Shown here: piece after piece, positions 51,416 through 61,376 of the stretch
Position numbering within the stretch: position 1 is the first letter of the stretch
Layout of the letters: the number at the start of each line of letters is the position of its first letter
Source of the DNA: Paraferrimonas haliotis
GTDB lineage: Bacteria; Pseudomonadota; Gammaproteobacteria; Enterobacterales; Shewanellaceae
Length of the DNA stretch: 64,000 nucleotides
Direction: 5' to 3'
Assembly (NCBI RefSeq): GCF_002282895.1
Contig: NZ_NRRB01000001.1
Location: 1 to 64,000 of the forward strand
Made by a program: the position numbers and the translations under genes
Notes under the pieces: generated by a model
Told to the model about the DNA's origin: nothing
What the model saw: only the letters and a program-made list of their open reading frames with translations
The model's database searches: none

Positions 51416-54115
51416 CTATAGGAAAACTTGGCAAGATGGGCAGACTATGTTTGAAACTTGTTCCGCCTTAGTTCGATGATAGGTAAAGTTAAACTGATTT
51501 TTGTACAAATCCCGATGGCAAACATAACATACTGTTTTGACTGTCAAGTGATTACACTTTTTACATGTTATTCGCCAACTGTTATTTCCACCCTCTGTTT
51601 TCTTTTTTTTGCATATAAAATCATCGTAAGAGCTTGTTCCGCACGAAACGCATGTGGTATCAAACCAAAAATTGTGAGCCCCGCCACCATAATCCAAAAA
51701 ATAAGAAGCTGACTGGATAAACATCCCAAGCAAACGTTGCAAGTTATCGAGAGTGTTTCCATATTTAGAAGATGGTAAAAGGAAAATAAAGCCTTTTTTA
51801 TGTTTTAAATTCTGACCGTAATCTGAATGTTTCCCCCAATCTAAAGGAGACGTCTTTTCCTGTACTGCATCATTTTTAGGGTGCAGCAAAAAGACCTGAT
51901 TTTTTCCGTCCTCATCATAGTCTTTGTTTTCGGTCAAATCATTTAAAATACCCTCAAAGCCACTTTGAAATAGATTATCTTTAAACTTTGCATCGAGAAC
52001 CAAGCGTTTACGCTGTACATTGCCTTGCTGCCAATTGTCGTAAACACTTTTTTCAGAATCCAGGTTACGATGTCTTTCTTGATATTGCTCGTATGGAACA
52101 GGGTCAGGAGATGTTGTCCCTTCATACTGAGAAAATGGGGAGGTTGTCGGTGATGTTTTATTAAAAACGTATCCCTGATACTCCATATCCAAAACAAAGT
52201 CTGGTCGACGCCCCCTCTTTACTAGCTCCTTTTCATAACCCAGATAAAGTCGCCTGTTATTTATCGGATTATGAAAATCAAACTCAACGTTATATTCATT
52301 GTTAGTTGCCGCTCGGATTAACCGGCTTTGCCAATCTCCAGCCATTTCATAGCCATACACTTCTGAGCATAGTTTAATGATCTGCAATAAACACCAGCGC
52401 TCATAAAGGAGTGGAATATTAACAATGCCGATCTCATCAAACTCAGAAAGAGAATTGAACAAATCACCATCCATACCATCAAGTGCATTTATTTTTGAAA
52501 AATAGGACTTTGCCTTTGAATATACGGGGTTTTGTACAAAGGACATTGTATTGGGAAAGACCGCACTGCGTTTTATTTTGTGTTCTTTGAAAAAGCTATT
52601 TATCTTTCTCAACCTTACAAAAATTGGTTCAATTTGATGTAGGATATTGTGGCGAGAACGCTTACTACTCTCGAGCAGATCATTTTTTTTGGCTATGAAT
52701 GAAGATTCCCGCTTGAGCTCTTTTATTTCGTTTGAATTAAGTGGCACCTCCCAGCCTTTACTTTCGTAAATTTGCCGCCGCCTTGTCCGGTCAGCCAATT
52801 CGTCTTGTATCTTTTTATGTTTAGGTAAAACAACATCTTCAACATGATGAAAGTAGATGTAATAAAAAGGCTTTTCAGGATTTGAATAATCTCTACCTTT
52901 TTGCACCATTCCTTTGATTGTTAAACTTAAGTAGTTATCATCCCCTCTTTGTGACAAAACCCAATCGAAAATCGACTGTTGCATCCCTACAACAGCATAA
53001 GAACGTTTAAACTTAGGGTTACCCTTAACTCGTTCACCATTAATCTGACTTATAAAAAAGTATCCTGAATATTTCTTAAAAACTTTTGTCACAGAAAGTC
53101 TATAACTACCAGAATCGATATTTAAAATATTATTGGGTAATGGGGGTTGATTCCTCAGCGCCTGTGAAAGAGTTTCTCTTTGCAGTCTGTAATCTCGTTC
53201 TATGACCCTTGTTTCATCATCAAAAATTCCTTGGTCAATTGTTTTTGTTTTTCTCGAATTATTGCTATCAATATTCCTTTTGTTGTTGTCAATCATACGT
53301 AGCAAGTGTTGCTCTTGCTTTGTCAAAACTGAACATAACTGCTTTGCAATATAGAAAACCCTATACGCACAAGAATGAAGATAACGGTTTTCCGGTGTAT
53401 CAAAAGTTTCATTATAACTGCGGCTAGTTAACTGCTTTCGTATTCCTTTTGTCGCAATCTCTCTAAAGGTCAGATTGACTGGCCTAACCTGCTTAAATGC
53501 CTTTTTTTCTTGAACTTCTTTCAACTCAACAACAGGCTTTTTCATCATCGCTTCTAATGAGTCTGCAAAGTCCCGGAACAAACTGATTGCTTCTTCAGAA
53601 AGCATGTTGCTACTTTTTGAAACTGTACCTTTTACCGAACTTTGCAGGTTTAGAATTATTTGCCATAAACCATCTTTAAAATCCTGAAGGTATTCCTCTA
53701 AATCATCTACGGTTAGGTTTGAAGCGTTATTCTTTAACGTGACAGGAGTGTTCTGAATAACGAGTTCGACAACCCCAACAGTTCTGTATAATTCAGTAAG
53801 ATAATGCTTAGAATTGGCATCCCAGCCGTCACTATGAATCCACCAATCTTTTTGTGTTTTAGGATCTTTTACAGGAATTAATTGAACTTTATTCCCTTCA
53901 CCATCTTTAACGTAAGGTATGTGAAGTTGTTTTTCGGAAATAATATGAACAGCAATGCGAGGCAGATATTTTTGGTAGGTCATCCCTTCAATGAGATAGC
54001 TGCCGTTCTCCAATTCCTCAACAGGGATAGGGTTTCGGCTAATTTCTAAAGATTTAACCGTTTCGGGATCACTCCACGAAACGTCTAAATATCGAAATTC
54101 AACACTATCAATCAT
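51416..54115 (-). CDS. DUF2357 / PD-(D/E)XK nuclease with C-terminal zinc-finger tail (McrC-like)
   Basis: An 899-residue protein. The central region has the DUF2357 features EYQDFKDGLWQ-like and TPENRYLHSC; the C-terminal half contains a PD-(D/E)XK nuclease core: YERWCLLQI (Glu571), RRPDFVLD (Asp639) and LVLDAKFKD (Asp708, Lys710). Residues 822-895 carry five Cys pairs (CVSC, CKKC, CYVC, CPSC and a lone Cys835), suggesting zinc ribbons that bind nucleic acid. DUF2357 nucleases pair with McrB-like AAA+ proteins, as here, where the gene starts with a one-base overlap of the preceding stop. It is probably the nuclease subunit of a modification-dependent or type IV-like restriction system. Confidence 0.78.
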   Translation of the reverse strand: MIDSVEFRYLDVSWSDPETVKSLEISRNPIPVEELENGSYLIEGMTYQKYLPRIAVHIISEKQLHIPYVKDGEGNKVQLIPVKDPKTQKDWWIHSDGWDANSKHYLTELYRTVGVVELVIQNTPVTLKNNASNLTVDDLEEYLQDFKDGLWQIILNLQSSVKGTVSKSSNMLSEEAISLFRDFADSLEAMMKKPVVELKEVQEKKAFKQVRPVNLTFREIATKGIRKQLTSRSYNETFDTPENRYLHSCAYRVFYIAKQLCSVLTKQEQHLLRMIDNNKRNIDSNNSRKTKTIDQGIFDDETRVIERDYRLQRETLSQALRNQPPLPNNILNIDSGSYRLSVTKVFKKYSGYFFISQINGERVKGNPKFKRSYAVVGMQQSIFDWVLSQRGDDNYLSLTIKGMVQKGRDYSNPEKPFYYIYFHHVEDVVLPKHKKIQDELADRTRRRQIYESKGWEVPLNSNEIKELKRESSFIAKKNDLLESSKRSRHNILHQIEPIFVRLRKINSFFKEHKIKRSAVFPNTMSFVQNPVYSKAKSYFSKINALDGMDGDLFNSLSEFDEIGIVNIPLLYERWCLLQIIKLCSEVYGYEMAGDWQSRLIRAATNNEYNVEFDFHNPINNRRLYLGYEKELVKRGRRPDFVLDMEYQGYVFNKTSPTTSPFSQYEGTTSPDPVPYEQYQERHRNLDSEKSVYDNWQQGNVQRKRLVLDAKFKDNLFQSGFEGILNDLTENKDYDEDGKNQVFLLHPKNDAVQEKTSPLDWGKHSDYGQNLKHKKGFIFLLPSSKYGNTLDNLQRLLGMFIQSASYFLDYGGGAHNFWFDTTCVSCGTSSYDDFICKKKKTEGGNNSWRITCKKCNHLTVKTVCYVCHRDLYKNQFNFTYHRTKAEQVSNIVCPSCQVFL

Positions 54116-56367
54116 TACTTAACCCAATAATTGACTAGCCAATCATTTGCCTCTGCTTTTGCTCTAAGCTCCTCAAGCTCCTCAAGGCAATTGTCTACAC
54201 AATCTTCTTTAACCAATCCGTTTAGATTTTCTTTTAGAAAAGCAAGCATGTCTATCAATACTTCCTTTTTCTGCTTACCATTTCCTACTTTCTGCTCCCC
54301 TTCAAACATTAATTTTGGTAACACCTTATGAAGAATAAAGTTGTTAAGAGCAACTTGACGTTTAGTTGAGAAAAGCGACAACTCATTTGCATAATTTTTT
54401 GCCTGGCGCACAGTTCTGAACCCAAACTCGACGCCAAGCTTGCTTAAAAACTCCCTTCCTAGTCGCTTTAGAACTTCTTCTAATTCATCTTGGTCATCTA
54501 ATTCCGGGTATTGCCTTCTAACACCCAACTGATCATTTTTTATATTGAGTGGTCGCGATAAATCTAAGTCGTCAAATGCTTCAACTTCAGATGTAATTAC
54601 TTTCAAATCCATTAAAAAAGGATTCCTAAATTTCATTACATGAGCTCTGTCGAGTATTTTAGGCGAAAGGTAGTGTGTTGTATCGTCGACATTAATCGCA
54701 CCAATAATTCTTACATTAGGAGGAAGTTTGATGGATGAGGGTGTATTGATAAATCCACTTAAAATACGTCTTAGCTTGCCATGGTAATTAAGTAGTGAGT
54801 CCCCTTCATGAAAACCACATAATTTGTGCAGTTGAGCATTTACTTCCTCATCCTGCAAAAAGTCGACAAAGTCATTTAATTGTTTTCCATCGGAATCCGC
54901 TTTTACCTTGTCTACTAAACGCAAAAACGTTTGATATTCCTCCAAAGCATGTGCTGCTTCATCATCAGAATAGAGGTATATTTCAGGTTGCTGCTTTCGC
55001 TCTTCCAGTAAACTTAAGAAATCTGCGAAGTAATACTCAACACGAGCAAGGTTCATTTCATCTAAGCAAATCAGGTAAGGCGTTTCTGGATCTGATTCAG
55101 CTTCAATTAGCGCTGTTAAAAAGGAGGTGATAACATATTTTTTTTCTAAAGGGTTATAGTAGCCGAGTAAATCCTCTGCGCTAGTCCAATTAGGTTTTAC
55201 TGGTATGATGAAAGACTTTCCACCAATAGAATCGGCGAACGATTTTACCAAATTGGTTTTACCGCAACCTGAGTCTCCCGCTAATATGATCAGGTCGTTA
55301 GTCCTTAGTAGTGCGAAAAAATCTTCGATTACGCTTCGGTGATAGTAAATCGATTTATCCCTCATATAAGCCTGAATGTAGGCAGCAGCTTTTTTATAGT
55401 CTCCTCCTAAATCTTCATCAAAGTCATAACCAACATCTAGTGTGTTCTTTTGCGCCTGACCGATTAGCTTCATAAACTCCTTTTCATCAAGGAGCCCTAG
55501 GTTAATTAAAGTTTGACTCTTTTCCTGGATAAACTCTTTTAAGCGCTCAAGTTTACTTTCCATTTCTTTCATTCTCTCTTGATATGAATTTTTATGACGC
55601 TGAAGTTCTAGCGTTTGCTCTTTTATCGCTAGGCCGACTCTTTTCTGCTCTTCGATCAATTTTTTGTGTTTTTTTTGGTTAGCTACTATACGCTGCTCTA
55701 TTTGAGACAATTCAGTATTTTTTTTGTCGATATCTACCTGTAATTGCTGACGATCGAGCTGTTGGGCACTATTTATCTCTTCAATTTCTCGCTCTAGCGC
55801 AACTTTCTTATTCTCTAAGATTTCCTTATCTCGCTCTAGCGCAGCTATCCGAGATTGCCTATCTTTCTCTATTTTTTTCTTATTTTTTTCAAAGTAGTGA
55901 TCGATAACCCATTGTTCAATGAATGAGTTTTCATCATCTTGAAAGGCATCGCGATTCCAATCATTAGGAACAGCCATCAGCAAAGAACCACTTCCCTCTT
56001 TAACACAGACCTCTATCGGGTTTTTGTGTTTTTCTCGTTCGGATTTCGGACTTAAAGTCAGTTGCGCCTTAACATGAGTGCCTATTAGCGGACTATTGAG
56101 TATTCCCTTTGCATCAGTCCAGTTAAAAAAGGCTTTAACACTGCGTTTTATATCTCTATCTGATAAGGGGTAATTGAGGGGTTTGCCCGTTTTTACATGC
56201 AGAATTCGCTCTAAAAAATAAAAGTAAGAATCTTCAGTTTTGACCTTTTTTATGACACCTATAACCTCTATTGGCGCTGACTTATCATACCCCCAGCTTT
56301 CCCTGAGAACCTCCATTAGCTCAGGGTCAGAAAGCATCTTTAGCTGATCTTTCTCGTATATTGTCAT
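54115..56367 (-). CDS. McrB-like AAA+ NTPase with a long coiled coil
   Basis: A 750-residue protein. An N-terminal beta-rich region (about 1-160, possible recognition or OB-like module) leads to a charged coiled coil of about 120 residues (about 160-285), then an AAA+ domain. Walker A is ILAGDSGCGKTN (near 364-372), Walker B is YLICLDEMNLAR, and the sensor region reads IGAINVDDTTHYLSPKILDRAHVMKF in place of the McrB MNTADRS signature. It most likely assembles into a ring that drives the DUF2357 nuclease on target nucleic acid. The start was moved from TTG to the ATG four codons in. It is the first gene of the set and lies right behind an HsdM stub. Confidence 0.8.
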   Translation of the reverse strand: MTIYEKDQLKMLSDPELMEVLRESWGYDKSAPIEVIGVIKKVKTEDSYFYFLERILHVKTGKPLNYPLSDRDIKRSVKAFFNWTDAKGILNSPLIGTHVKAQLTLSPKSEREKHKNPIEVCVKEGSGSLLMAVPNDWNRDAFQDDENSFIEQWVIDHYFEKNKKKIEKDRQSRIAALERDKEILENKKVALEREIEEINSAQQLDRQQLQVDIDKKNTELSQIEQRIVANQKKHKKLIEEQKRVGLAIKEQTLELQRHKNSYQERMKEMESKLERLKEFIQEKSQTLINLGLLDEKEFMKLIGQAQKNTLDVGYDFDEDLGGDYKKAAAYIQAYMRDKSIYYHRSVIEDFFALLRTNDLIILAGDSGCGKTNLVKSFADSIGGKSFIIPVKPNWTSAEDLLGYYNPLEKKYVITSFLTALIEAESDPETPYLICLDEMNLARVEYYFADFLSLLEERKQQPEIYLYSDDEAAHALEEYQTFLRLVDKVKADSDGKQLNDFVDFLQDEEVNAQLHKLCGFHEGDSLLNYHGKLRRILSGFINTPSSIKLPPNVRIIGAINVDDTTHYLSPKILDRAHVMKFRNPFLMDLKVITSEVEAFDDLDLSRPLNIKNDQLGVRRQYPELDDQDELEEVLKRLGREFLSKLGVEFGFRTVRQAKNYANELSLFSTKRQVALNNFILHKVLPKLMFEGEQKVGNGKQKKEVLIDMLAFLKENLNGLVKEDCVDNCLEELEELRAKAEANDWLVNYWVK

Positions 56368-56392
56368 TTCACCCACCAAATTGCCCCATTAC

Positions 56393-56518
56393 TCATAAAT
56401 CATCCTGGTATTTCAGGAACAACATCCATGAGGTTTGTTCGGTGTAGCCTAGCTCACTAGAGCAGCCCGCTTCCTTGTGCAAGATGTCATCAATATTCTT
56501 AAACGTCTGTTCAAACAT
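56393..56518 (-). pseudogene. HsdM N-terminal stub (type I restriction-modification methyltransferase)
   Basis: A 41-codon frame starting MFEQTFKNIDDILHKEAG and continuing ELGYTEQTSWMLFLKYQDDL before TGA. This is the highly conserved N-terminus of the HsdM methylase subunit, which is normally about 500 residues. The rest of the gene is gone. The stub ends 25 bases before the McrB-like start and on the same strand, so it may mark a recombination point between exchanged restriction modules, or be kept as a leader peptide. Confidence 0.75.
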
Positions 56519-57595
56519 TAGTTAACTCAATGTGGGTAGGAAAGCTATCTTTTAGAAGAGGTATCTTTCATTCGAAAATTTGAGTTATCTTAGCAAAAAA
56601 AATAGGCTAATGCTGCTATGCATTCGTGCTCTTTCTGTCACTAAAAAGTTCTATCTACAGGTGATTTACGGCTAACACTAGTGGCAGTTATCGCTGGTCT
56701 AGTCTCTAAAAGTATGGCCGGTTATTGATCTCATCTAGGCGCTAGATACCTATGAGAAGAGGTTTTCTAGTCGGTCGCTCTTGACTGGCAGCTTACTTCC
56801 TGGCTTGGTGCTTTTTTCTTGCTGACACACTGACATCTAGATTTGCTTCAGAATTTAAGCAACCTCAAATCGCTGAGAAAACCTCAAAAATCGCGTTTTT
56901 TTAAACACTCAGCCACTCTAAGCCTTTCTAGAGCAACGTTTACGCGATTAACAACATAGGACTTTAGATTTAACTCTACTGTTTGTGGCTACCATCCAAG
57001 AATAGGTACAGCAAATTCTCCTTTTTGTGTCCTTATGTATCGTTGAAATGAAGGTAATCCCGCTGCTCTGTTGTAGCTTCTCAAGAATAAGCACGAAGGG
57101 TGGCAGCTGCTTAAATATTCGAGCACTCACAGATTCCTTAAAATTCTCACAGGAATTGTGAGTTTTTCCACAGGTAGTAGTCCAATTTTGTTTGAGTGCG
57201 TCCCTTTCGATTTGATTAGTTCGAGAGGCTAAGCGATGAGTTTGTTCCGAAATATTAACTGGTGTTGAAGCGATATTTACCAGAGTTGTCAGCTGCACTG
57301 ACGGAGTACGAATGTTGAGTATGGTTACGTTGTACTACCAAAGAGATTTTCTGGAAAGCTTTTCAAACGAAAGTTCTTCGACCTGAAAGGGCCAAATAAA
57401 CACGCATATTTACTGTCTTACAGTGCGGTGGTTGAGTGTACGCAAAACACCCGGAGTTCATAATTCGGTGTCAGCCTACTGAGCGCAAATGATGTTTGGT
57501 TAACTTTTGACACGCGCATACGTCTCATTTTTTCAAAATACCAATTGCTACACCTTCGCCGCAGAATTACTCTTTCCAAAAAAACGGAAAACATC
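56519..57595. other. AT-rich region without recognisable intact genes
   Basis: No complete gene is supported here. A minus-strand frame at 56948-57298 has no coding character. A plus-strand open fragment at 57302-57463 (54 codons including stop, EYGYVVLPKRFSGKLFK near its start) looks coding but has no start and no family I can name. The region is probably decayed insert DNA between the defence-like genes and the next remnant. Confidence 0.5.
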
Positions 57596-58409
57596 ATGTC
57601 ACTTGCTGCTCTGCACTTCACACTTGTAGAAGTCACTTGCTCCAATCAAGGTACGAATTTCGAAGGCAGCACCTTTGTTATCAGAACTCTCTGGACCGGC
57701 AACAGCTTTGGCCAATCTGTCAAGCTGGAATTCAACGGTGATGATATCACCAGTGAGCGGTTGAAACTCGAATTTCAGTTAGCAAAAACCGAGTACAACC
57801 GACTTGTGTTCGGCCACTGCCTGTATTGGCAGGACGACCACCAATATACCTTTCAGGCCCTTTACGGCTCTTTTACGGAATTCTCTTCTGAGCTATTTAG
57901 ACTGTCAAAGCATTATAGGGATGCGGTTCAGATGTTCGAAGATGCCGAAGGACAACTAGTCGACACGCCATTAGACGAATTGCGAGCAGAGTTAAAACAG
58001 CGGACAAAGCTAGAAAATTTACTTCGCATAAAATTGTGCGACTATCACTTCTCCACAGAAGAGATCAACGAACTGGTTTGATACGCGGCCTTAAAGGAAG
58101 ATTTAAACGCCGGCAGCCAAGGGCCAGTCAACAACCGCATTTCCAAAGATGATGCTTGGGATCAGTTTCCGAACATTCGAGCGATTAACAATCACGGTGA
58201 AGGAAAGGAACTCTGTGGGATATCCCCAAAAGCATTTTCAGCACTAGAGACAATCACTGGCACGATCCGGGGAAAAGGCTCACCGCTATTGTCGTCGATA
58301 CGCTATTGAGAGCAATTCCAGCGTAGCTGAGTTTGAACTAAGAGCATTGCCAGCGCCTGATACAACAAAGGCCGCCTATATCGATGACCTTGTTAGCTTC
58401 CTTACTTAG
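57596..58409 (+). pseudogene. Interrupted hypothetical gene
   Basis: The first open part (57596-58081) encodes 161 residues starting MSLAALHFTLVEVTCSNQG. After its TGA the same frame stays open for 75 more codons (58082-58306, YAALKEDLNAGSQGPV...), then a second stop follows; a shifted frame ending at 58409 (RYCRRYAIESNSSVAEFEL..., DDLVSFLT) again looks coding. This fits one gene of about 270 codons carrying a premature stop and a frameshift. I do not recognise the family. A functional short protein ending at 58081 is the alternative. Confidence 0.5.
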
Positions 58410-58700
58410 TTTTGCTTTGCGACTGCTTTTCCCAGAATTTCAAAGAATCCCAGCTACAACAATCGAAACTGACTACTTGTTGCTAACCGATGTCGCGGAT
58501 TTCGTAAACTAAGTAAATTGTGAATTTACATCCAAAGCGGGTGTATTCCAACGGTAATCCTCCCATTTTTAACCGAAGTTAAAAGTAGAAGTTAGGCCGC
58601 AAGTAATGACGGTCTGCCAGTCCTTAGCAGTTGGAGAGGACTGCTGAACAAATTCCGACGCTGATTGCTGTTAGAAAACGATAGCTATCGAATGATGAGC

Positions 58701-58723
58701 GCCCGCCAATCTTGGCGGGCTTT
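58701..58723. terminator. Hairpin downstream of the TonB-domain gene
   Basis: Perfect 9-bp stem GCCCGCCAA / TTGGCGGGC with a 2-base loop, followed by TTTGTT on the plus strand. It lies between two convergent units. The rest of 58410-58749 shows no gene. Confidence 0.6.
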
Positions 58724-58749
58724 GTTGATTTACGTGCGGTAGGAGAGGT

Positions 58750-59493
58750 TTATATTCGTTCTTGAAAGGAGCAAGTCGCTATTTGGTCCTTATCAACCCA
58801 AGTCGTTTTTTGCTCACTCTTGGAACTGATTACGACTTTTTCACCATAGTTTTTAAAGTGCTCAAATGGAGTGCCCCCAAAGAAAAAGCCAGATTCGTAT
58901 TGGTCTCCGAGCTTGCCCAAAAGTATAACCTTGGCCCTGTCGCCTAAATCTTGTTCTACGAACCCATAGCTGTTGTAGAAGGTGCAGATCGTGTCTCCTG
59001 GCTGATATTTGCTGGTTCTTCTTTCTAGCCAGTTTCCTTTCACTCTCTGTAAGTAGTCACAGTATTGAGATTCAAGCAATGCGCGCTGTTCGCTAGCTTC
59101 TAGGGCTTTTCGGGCGGCGAGTTGCTTGTCTTCGCTGCTATCATCTTCATCATCATTAAGCTTGAATTTGATTACCTCTACTAGAACTGCTGGTGTATAC
59201 GCGCGTCCATTCTTTTTGGCTGGAGCGAACTTCCACTTTTTAAGGGCTCTTATCGCTTCTTTCTCAAAGAGGTTTGCAGGTTTTGAGTCAAGAACAACAA
59301 TGTCTTGCACCCCGCCTCGTATATCAATACTGAAACCGAGCTTAACAAAACCTTCAGCGCCTTTTCGTGCAGCTTTCATCGGGTATCGCGGTTCGATTCT
59401 AACGACCGGCTCAGTATGCGGTACGTTTTGTGCAATGGCTACGCCGTTGCAAGTGGCTGAAGAAAGAAGAAGCACTAGCCAAAGTGGTTTCAT
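58750..59493 (-). CDS. Secreted protein with a TonB C-terminal-like domain
   Basis: A 247-residue protein. A signal peptide (MKPLWLVLLLSSATCNGVAIAQ) precedes a TonB-C-type domain at about residues 30-110: VVRIEPRYPMKAARKGAEGFVKLGFSID and LFEKEAIRALKKWKFAPAKKNG. No N-terminal membrane anchor or proline-rich stretch is present, so it is not a full energy transducer. The remaining 130 residues (YCDYLQRVKGNWLERRTSKYQPGD...) are unknown. The ATG is preceded by AAGGAT; a TTG seven codons earlier is unlikely. It is monocistronic. Confidence 0.75.
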   Translation of the reverse strand: MKPLWLVLLLSSATCNGVAIAQNVPHTEPVVRIEPRYPMKAARKGAEGFVKLGFSIDIRGGVQDIVVLDSKPANLFEKEAIRALKKWKFAPAKKNGRAYTPAVLVEVIKFKLNDDEDDSSEDKQLAARKALEASEQRALLESQYCDYLQRVKGNWLERRTSKYQPGDTICTFYNSYGFVEQDLGDRAKVILLGKLGDQYESGFFFGGTPFEHFKNYGEKVVISSKSEQKTTWVDKDQIATCSFQERI

Positions 59494-59956
59494 GAAAGCA
59501 TCCTTGCGACTCAATTAGTGTTGATTGCGGTGGTAAGATTAGTTAAAAGTTCGTGACGAGGTTGCTGCTATATAGGGCTGTTAATTTGCATCCAAAACCG
59601 ATCATCTTCAACCCCTATTTGCCGTTAGTCGCCGTATTCTAGATGCCAATCTACTGGTTCAAGCGTAAGCAAAGTTCTCGGTTTTTAGGTCGTTTTTGGC
59701 TGCAAAAGAGGTTCTTGGTAGCCTCTTCGAATCAGTGTGAAGACGAGGTTTTTGGCGGTCAGATTTTGGTGGTTTCCAGCAATTTTCTAGAAAACACCCC
59801 CAAACCTTGAAGTTCTAGAGTTGTAATTGAAACCCTTACCTTTTGATTTTAATGCTAAAAGTTCCTTAGCGGCAATTGTCGAACAGTTTCACCCTATTGG
59901 ACAAAATTTCAAATGAAACTGGACCCCACAGTTAATTAACCTAAATCGATCAAGGG
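59494..59956. other. Long non-coding region upstream of lexA
   Basis: No gene, tRNA or convincing terminator is visible in these roughly 460 bases. Reading frames are short in all directions. The lexA promoter and SOS boxes begin right after it. Confidence 0.6.
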
Positions 59957-60008
59957 TTGACCAATCATAATTACTGTATATACTGACAGTCACTGTATAA
60001 AAAAACAG
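59957..60008 (+). promoter_or_regulatory. lexA promoter with two SOS boxes
   Basis: CTGTATATACTGACAG (59974-59989) and CTGTATAAAAAAACAG (59993-60008) both fit the LexA consensus CTG-N10-CAG, arranged in tandem as in E. coli lexA. A -35 TTGACC (59957-59962) and -10 TATACT (59979-59984), spaced 16, are overlapped by the first box, giving autorepression. Confidence 0.95.
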
Positions 60009-60016
60009 GGCTAATC

Positions 60017-60637
60017 ATGAGACCGTTAACGCCAAGACAAGCTGAAATTCTGGAGCTGATAAAAACCGCAATCCAAGATACTGGAATGCCGCCAACGAGA
60101 GCCGAGATCGCCAGAACACTGGGTTTTCGTAGTGCGAACGCAGCGGAAGAGCACTTAAAGGCGTTGGCAAAAAAAGGTTTCATTGAAATCATGCCTGGCA
60201 CCTCTCGCGGCATCCGCTTAAGCCAAGAAGAAAGTGCCAACGACGAGTTGGGGTTACCGCTGATTGGTCGAGTGGCCGCCGGTGAGCCTATCTTGGCGCA
60301 AGAGCATGTTGAGAGTCATTACAAAGTTGACCCAAGTATGTTCCGCCCAAGCGCTGATTTTCTATTAAAAGTCAGCGGAGACAGTATGAAAAACATCGGC
60401 ATTCTCGATGGTGACTTACTGGCCGTGCATAAAATGCAAACGGCTAATAATGGTCAGGTGGTCGTTGCTCGAGTTGATGAAGATGTCACAGTTAAACGCT
60501 TTGAGCGCCAAGGTAGTACGGTATTGCTCCATCCAGAGAATGACGAGTTAAGTCCTATTAAAGTTGATTTAACCTGTCAACACTTTGCGATTGAGGGGCT
60601 TGCGGTTGGCGTTATTCGTAATGGAGAATGGTTATGA
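60017..60637 (+). CDS. lexA: LexA repressor
   Basis: A 206-residue SOS repressor. The N-terminal winged helix ([31 protein letters not shown]) binds the SOS box. The self-cleavage site is Ala88-Gly89 in GRVAAGEP; the catalytic dyad is Ser123 in SGDSMKN and Lys160 in EDVTVKRF. RecA filaments trigger cleavage and derepression. Its stop overlaps the sulA start by four bases, so both answer to the same two upstream SOS boxes. Confidence 0.98.
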   Translation: MRPLTPRQAEILELIKTAIQDTGMPPTRAEIARTLGFRSANAAEEHLKALAKKGFIEIMPGTSRGIRLSQEESANDELGLPLIGRVAAGEPILAQEHVESHYKVDPSMFRPSADFLLKVSGDSMKNIGILDGDLLAVHKMQTANNGQVVVARVDEDVTVKRFERQGSTVLLHPENDELSPIKVDLTCQHFAIEGLAVGVIRNGEWL

Positions 60638-61149
60638 GTAATGTATTAGGACAGGCGTCGCGCCATCCAGGGCTTTGGCAAATCACCAGCAATGAAGCGA
60701 CGGTCAGACAGCAACCAATAATTAATCCGGTGTCCGTGAGTCAAGAAGGCATCGCAGAATTTAAACAGCTTGCGCCGTCGTTGGCGAATTTGAGTATAAG
60801 TGGTCAGTGGTTGGTGTTGGTTGCGCCGCCAAGCTGGCAGTACAAACAGATGCTGCTGGAAGCCGGTGTCGCAATGGGAAATGTCCTGCTGGTTCACCCT
60901 AAAGATGAAGTTGATGCACTGTGGGCGGTTGAGCAAGCACTCACCTGTGGCACGTGCAGTGCGGTTGTTGCTTGGACAGATGCTCTGCCAAGTCGTGATA
61001 TTAAGCGTCTGCAACTGGCAACACGCAATGCCTCGGCACCCGCGTTTTTAATGCAAGCTCATCAAAATGTAAATACTCACTTACCAGACGGCCAAGACAA
61101 ATCAGTGGTTATGTCTCATAGCACTTCTAAAGTTTCACCTCTCCATTAA
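60634..61149 (+). CDS. sulA: SulA-like SOS cell-division inhibitor
   Basis: A 171-residue protein beginning [20 protein letters not shown], translationally coupled to lexA through ATGA. The core ([45 protein letters not shown]) matches the SulA/RecA-like fold; [24 protein letters not shown] is also typical. SulA binds FtsZ and halts division during SOS. The lexA-sulA pair is common in Pseudomonas and Alteromonadales. Degree of identity to E. coli SulA is low, so the call rests on pattern and neighbour. Confidence 0.85.
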   Translation: MSNVLGQASRHPGLWQITSNEATVRQQPIINPVSVSQEGIAEFKQLAPSLANLSISGQWLVLVAPPSWQYKQMLLEAGVAMGNVLLVHPKDEVDALWAVEQALTCGTCSAVVAWTDALPSRDIKRLQLATRNASAPAFLMQAHQNVNTHLPDGQDKSVVMSHSTSKVSPLH

Positions 61150-61376
61150 GCGTTATCGCCTAGCAGTGGTCGGTTTGTTAAAACGACCACTGTAATTTTT
61201 ATCCAATTCAAACCTTGATTCAGATCACATTCGTGGTTAGGTTAGAAAGGGAATTACAAATAATTAACATTCAGATGTAGGTGCGCAGTACATGATTTAG
61301 TCATGAGGCATTCTTGAACTCTTTGCGAGTATTTTTGCTCGCTTTGCGCTTTGCGCTAATTGAAAGGAGTCAACTT

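Noticed and set aside
56948..57298. 116-codon minus-strand frame
   Set aside because: Composition is not protein-like, no ribosome site is seen and no known motif is present.
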